Below, piece by piece: positions 21,929 to 21,986 of a DNA stretch of 21,986 nucleotides. The translations under genes and the position numbers were made by a program. How positions within the stretch are numbered: the stretch's first letter is position 1; the number at the start of each line of letters is the position of its first letter. The stretch is from contig JAFAAJ010000298.1 in NCBI GenBank assembly GCA_023426625.1, positions 1-21,986 on the forward strand, in the 5' to 3' direction. Source of the DNA: Bacteroidota bacterium. GTDB lineage: Bacteria; Bacteroidota; Bacteroidia; Flavobacteriales; Weeksellaceae. The notes under the pieces were generated by a model that did no database searches, was not told where the DNA came from, and worked only from the letters and a program-made list of their open reading frames with translations.

Positions 21929-21986
21929 CATTTTTATATTGATTTTAATATTATTTTACCTTTTTTGGATTGTGTAAAAATAAGAT

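Noticed and set aside
1..21986. tRNA or rRNA genes
   Set aside because: No cloverleaf-like conserved blocks (such as the GGTTCGAATCC arm) or rRNA motifs were seen in the intergenic regions on either strand.

Overview
The window looks like chromosomal DNA of a flavobacterium of the Chryseobacterium/Weeksellaceae type. The support is low GC, Bacteroidetes-type promoters (a TTG near -33 and TAnnTTTG at -7), A-rich leaders instead of strong Shine-Dalgarno sites, a protein with a type IX secretion sorting domain, a DUF4920 protein, and the gene order etfB-etfA-bifunctional nuclease-NupG-like transporter. Genus is inferred from family resemblance only. Most genes are ordinary core metabolism or transport; no tRNA, rRNA, CRISPR array or intact transposase was seen.

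Layout. 1-2300: the end of an unidentified + strand gene, an APC amino-acid permease (-), and a divergent exported DUF4920 protein (+). 2335-3444: an M14-type zinc carboxypeptidase (-). 3474-4278: an 805-base gene-poor stretch holding a decayed-looking open frame and, at its right end, a cluster of TTTACATTTGTA-like boxes in front of a small XRE/HTH regulator (4279-4806, +). 4836-4941: a 106-base element with 19-base perfect inverted ends, lying between the regulator and the convergent proline dehydrogenase (4960-6129, -).

6195-9679 (-): a UbiA-type prenyltransferase next to a mevalonate-kinase-like GHMP kinase (isoprenoid/lipid chemistry), then a UMF1/Atg22-like MFS transporter. 9873-11530 (-): a thiolase and a small membrane protein. 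11678-14065 (-): an ECF sigma factor, an overlapping membrane-anchored anti-sigma-like protein and a coiled-coil envelope protein, probably one signalling operon. 14179-17970 (-): etfB, etfA, a bifunctional nuclease with a UVR motif, and a nucleoside:H+ symporter. 18123-21878 (-): a short-chain dehydrogenase, a T9SS cargo protein, an M20 dipeptidase and a small lipoprotein.

Transcription units are unusually easy to read because most end in clear hairpin terminators and several begin with recognisable TAnnTTTG boxes. In several genes the longest reading frame starts at a TTG that is itself part of the -7 box or lies just upstream of a better ATG, so those starts were moved to the downstream ATG. 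The best candidates for new biology are the box array with its HTH gene, the 106-base palindromic element, the palindromic operator candidate upstream of etfBA, and the sigma/anti-sigma/envelope-protein operon.
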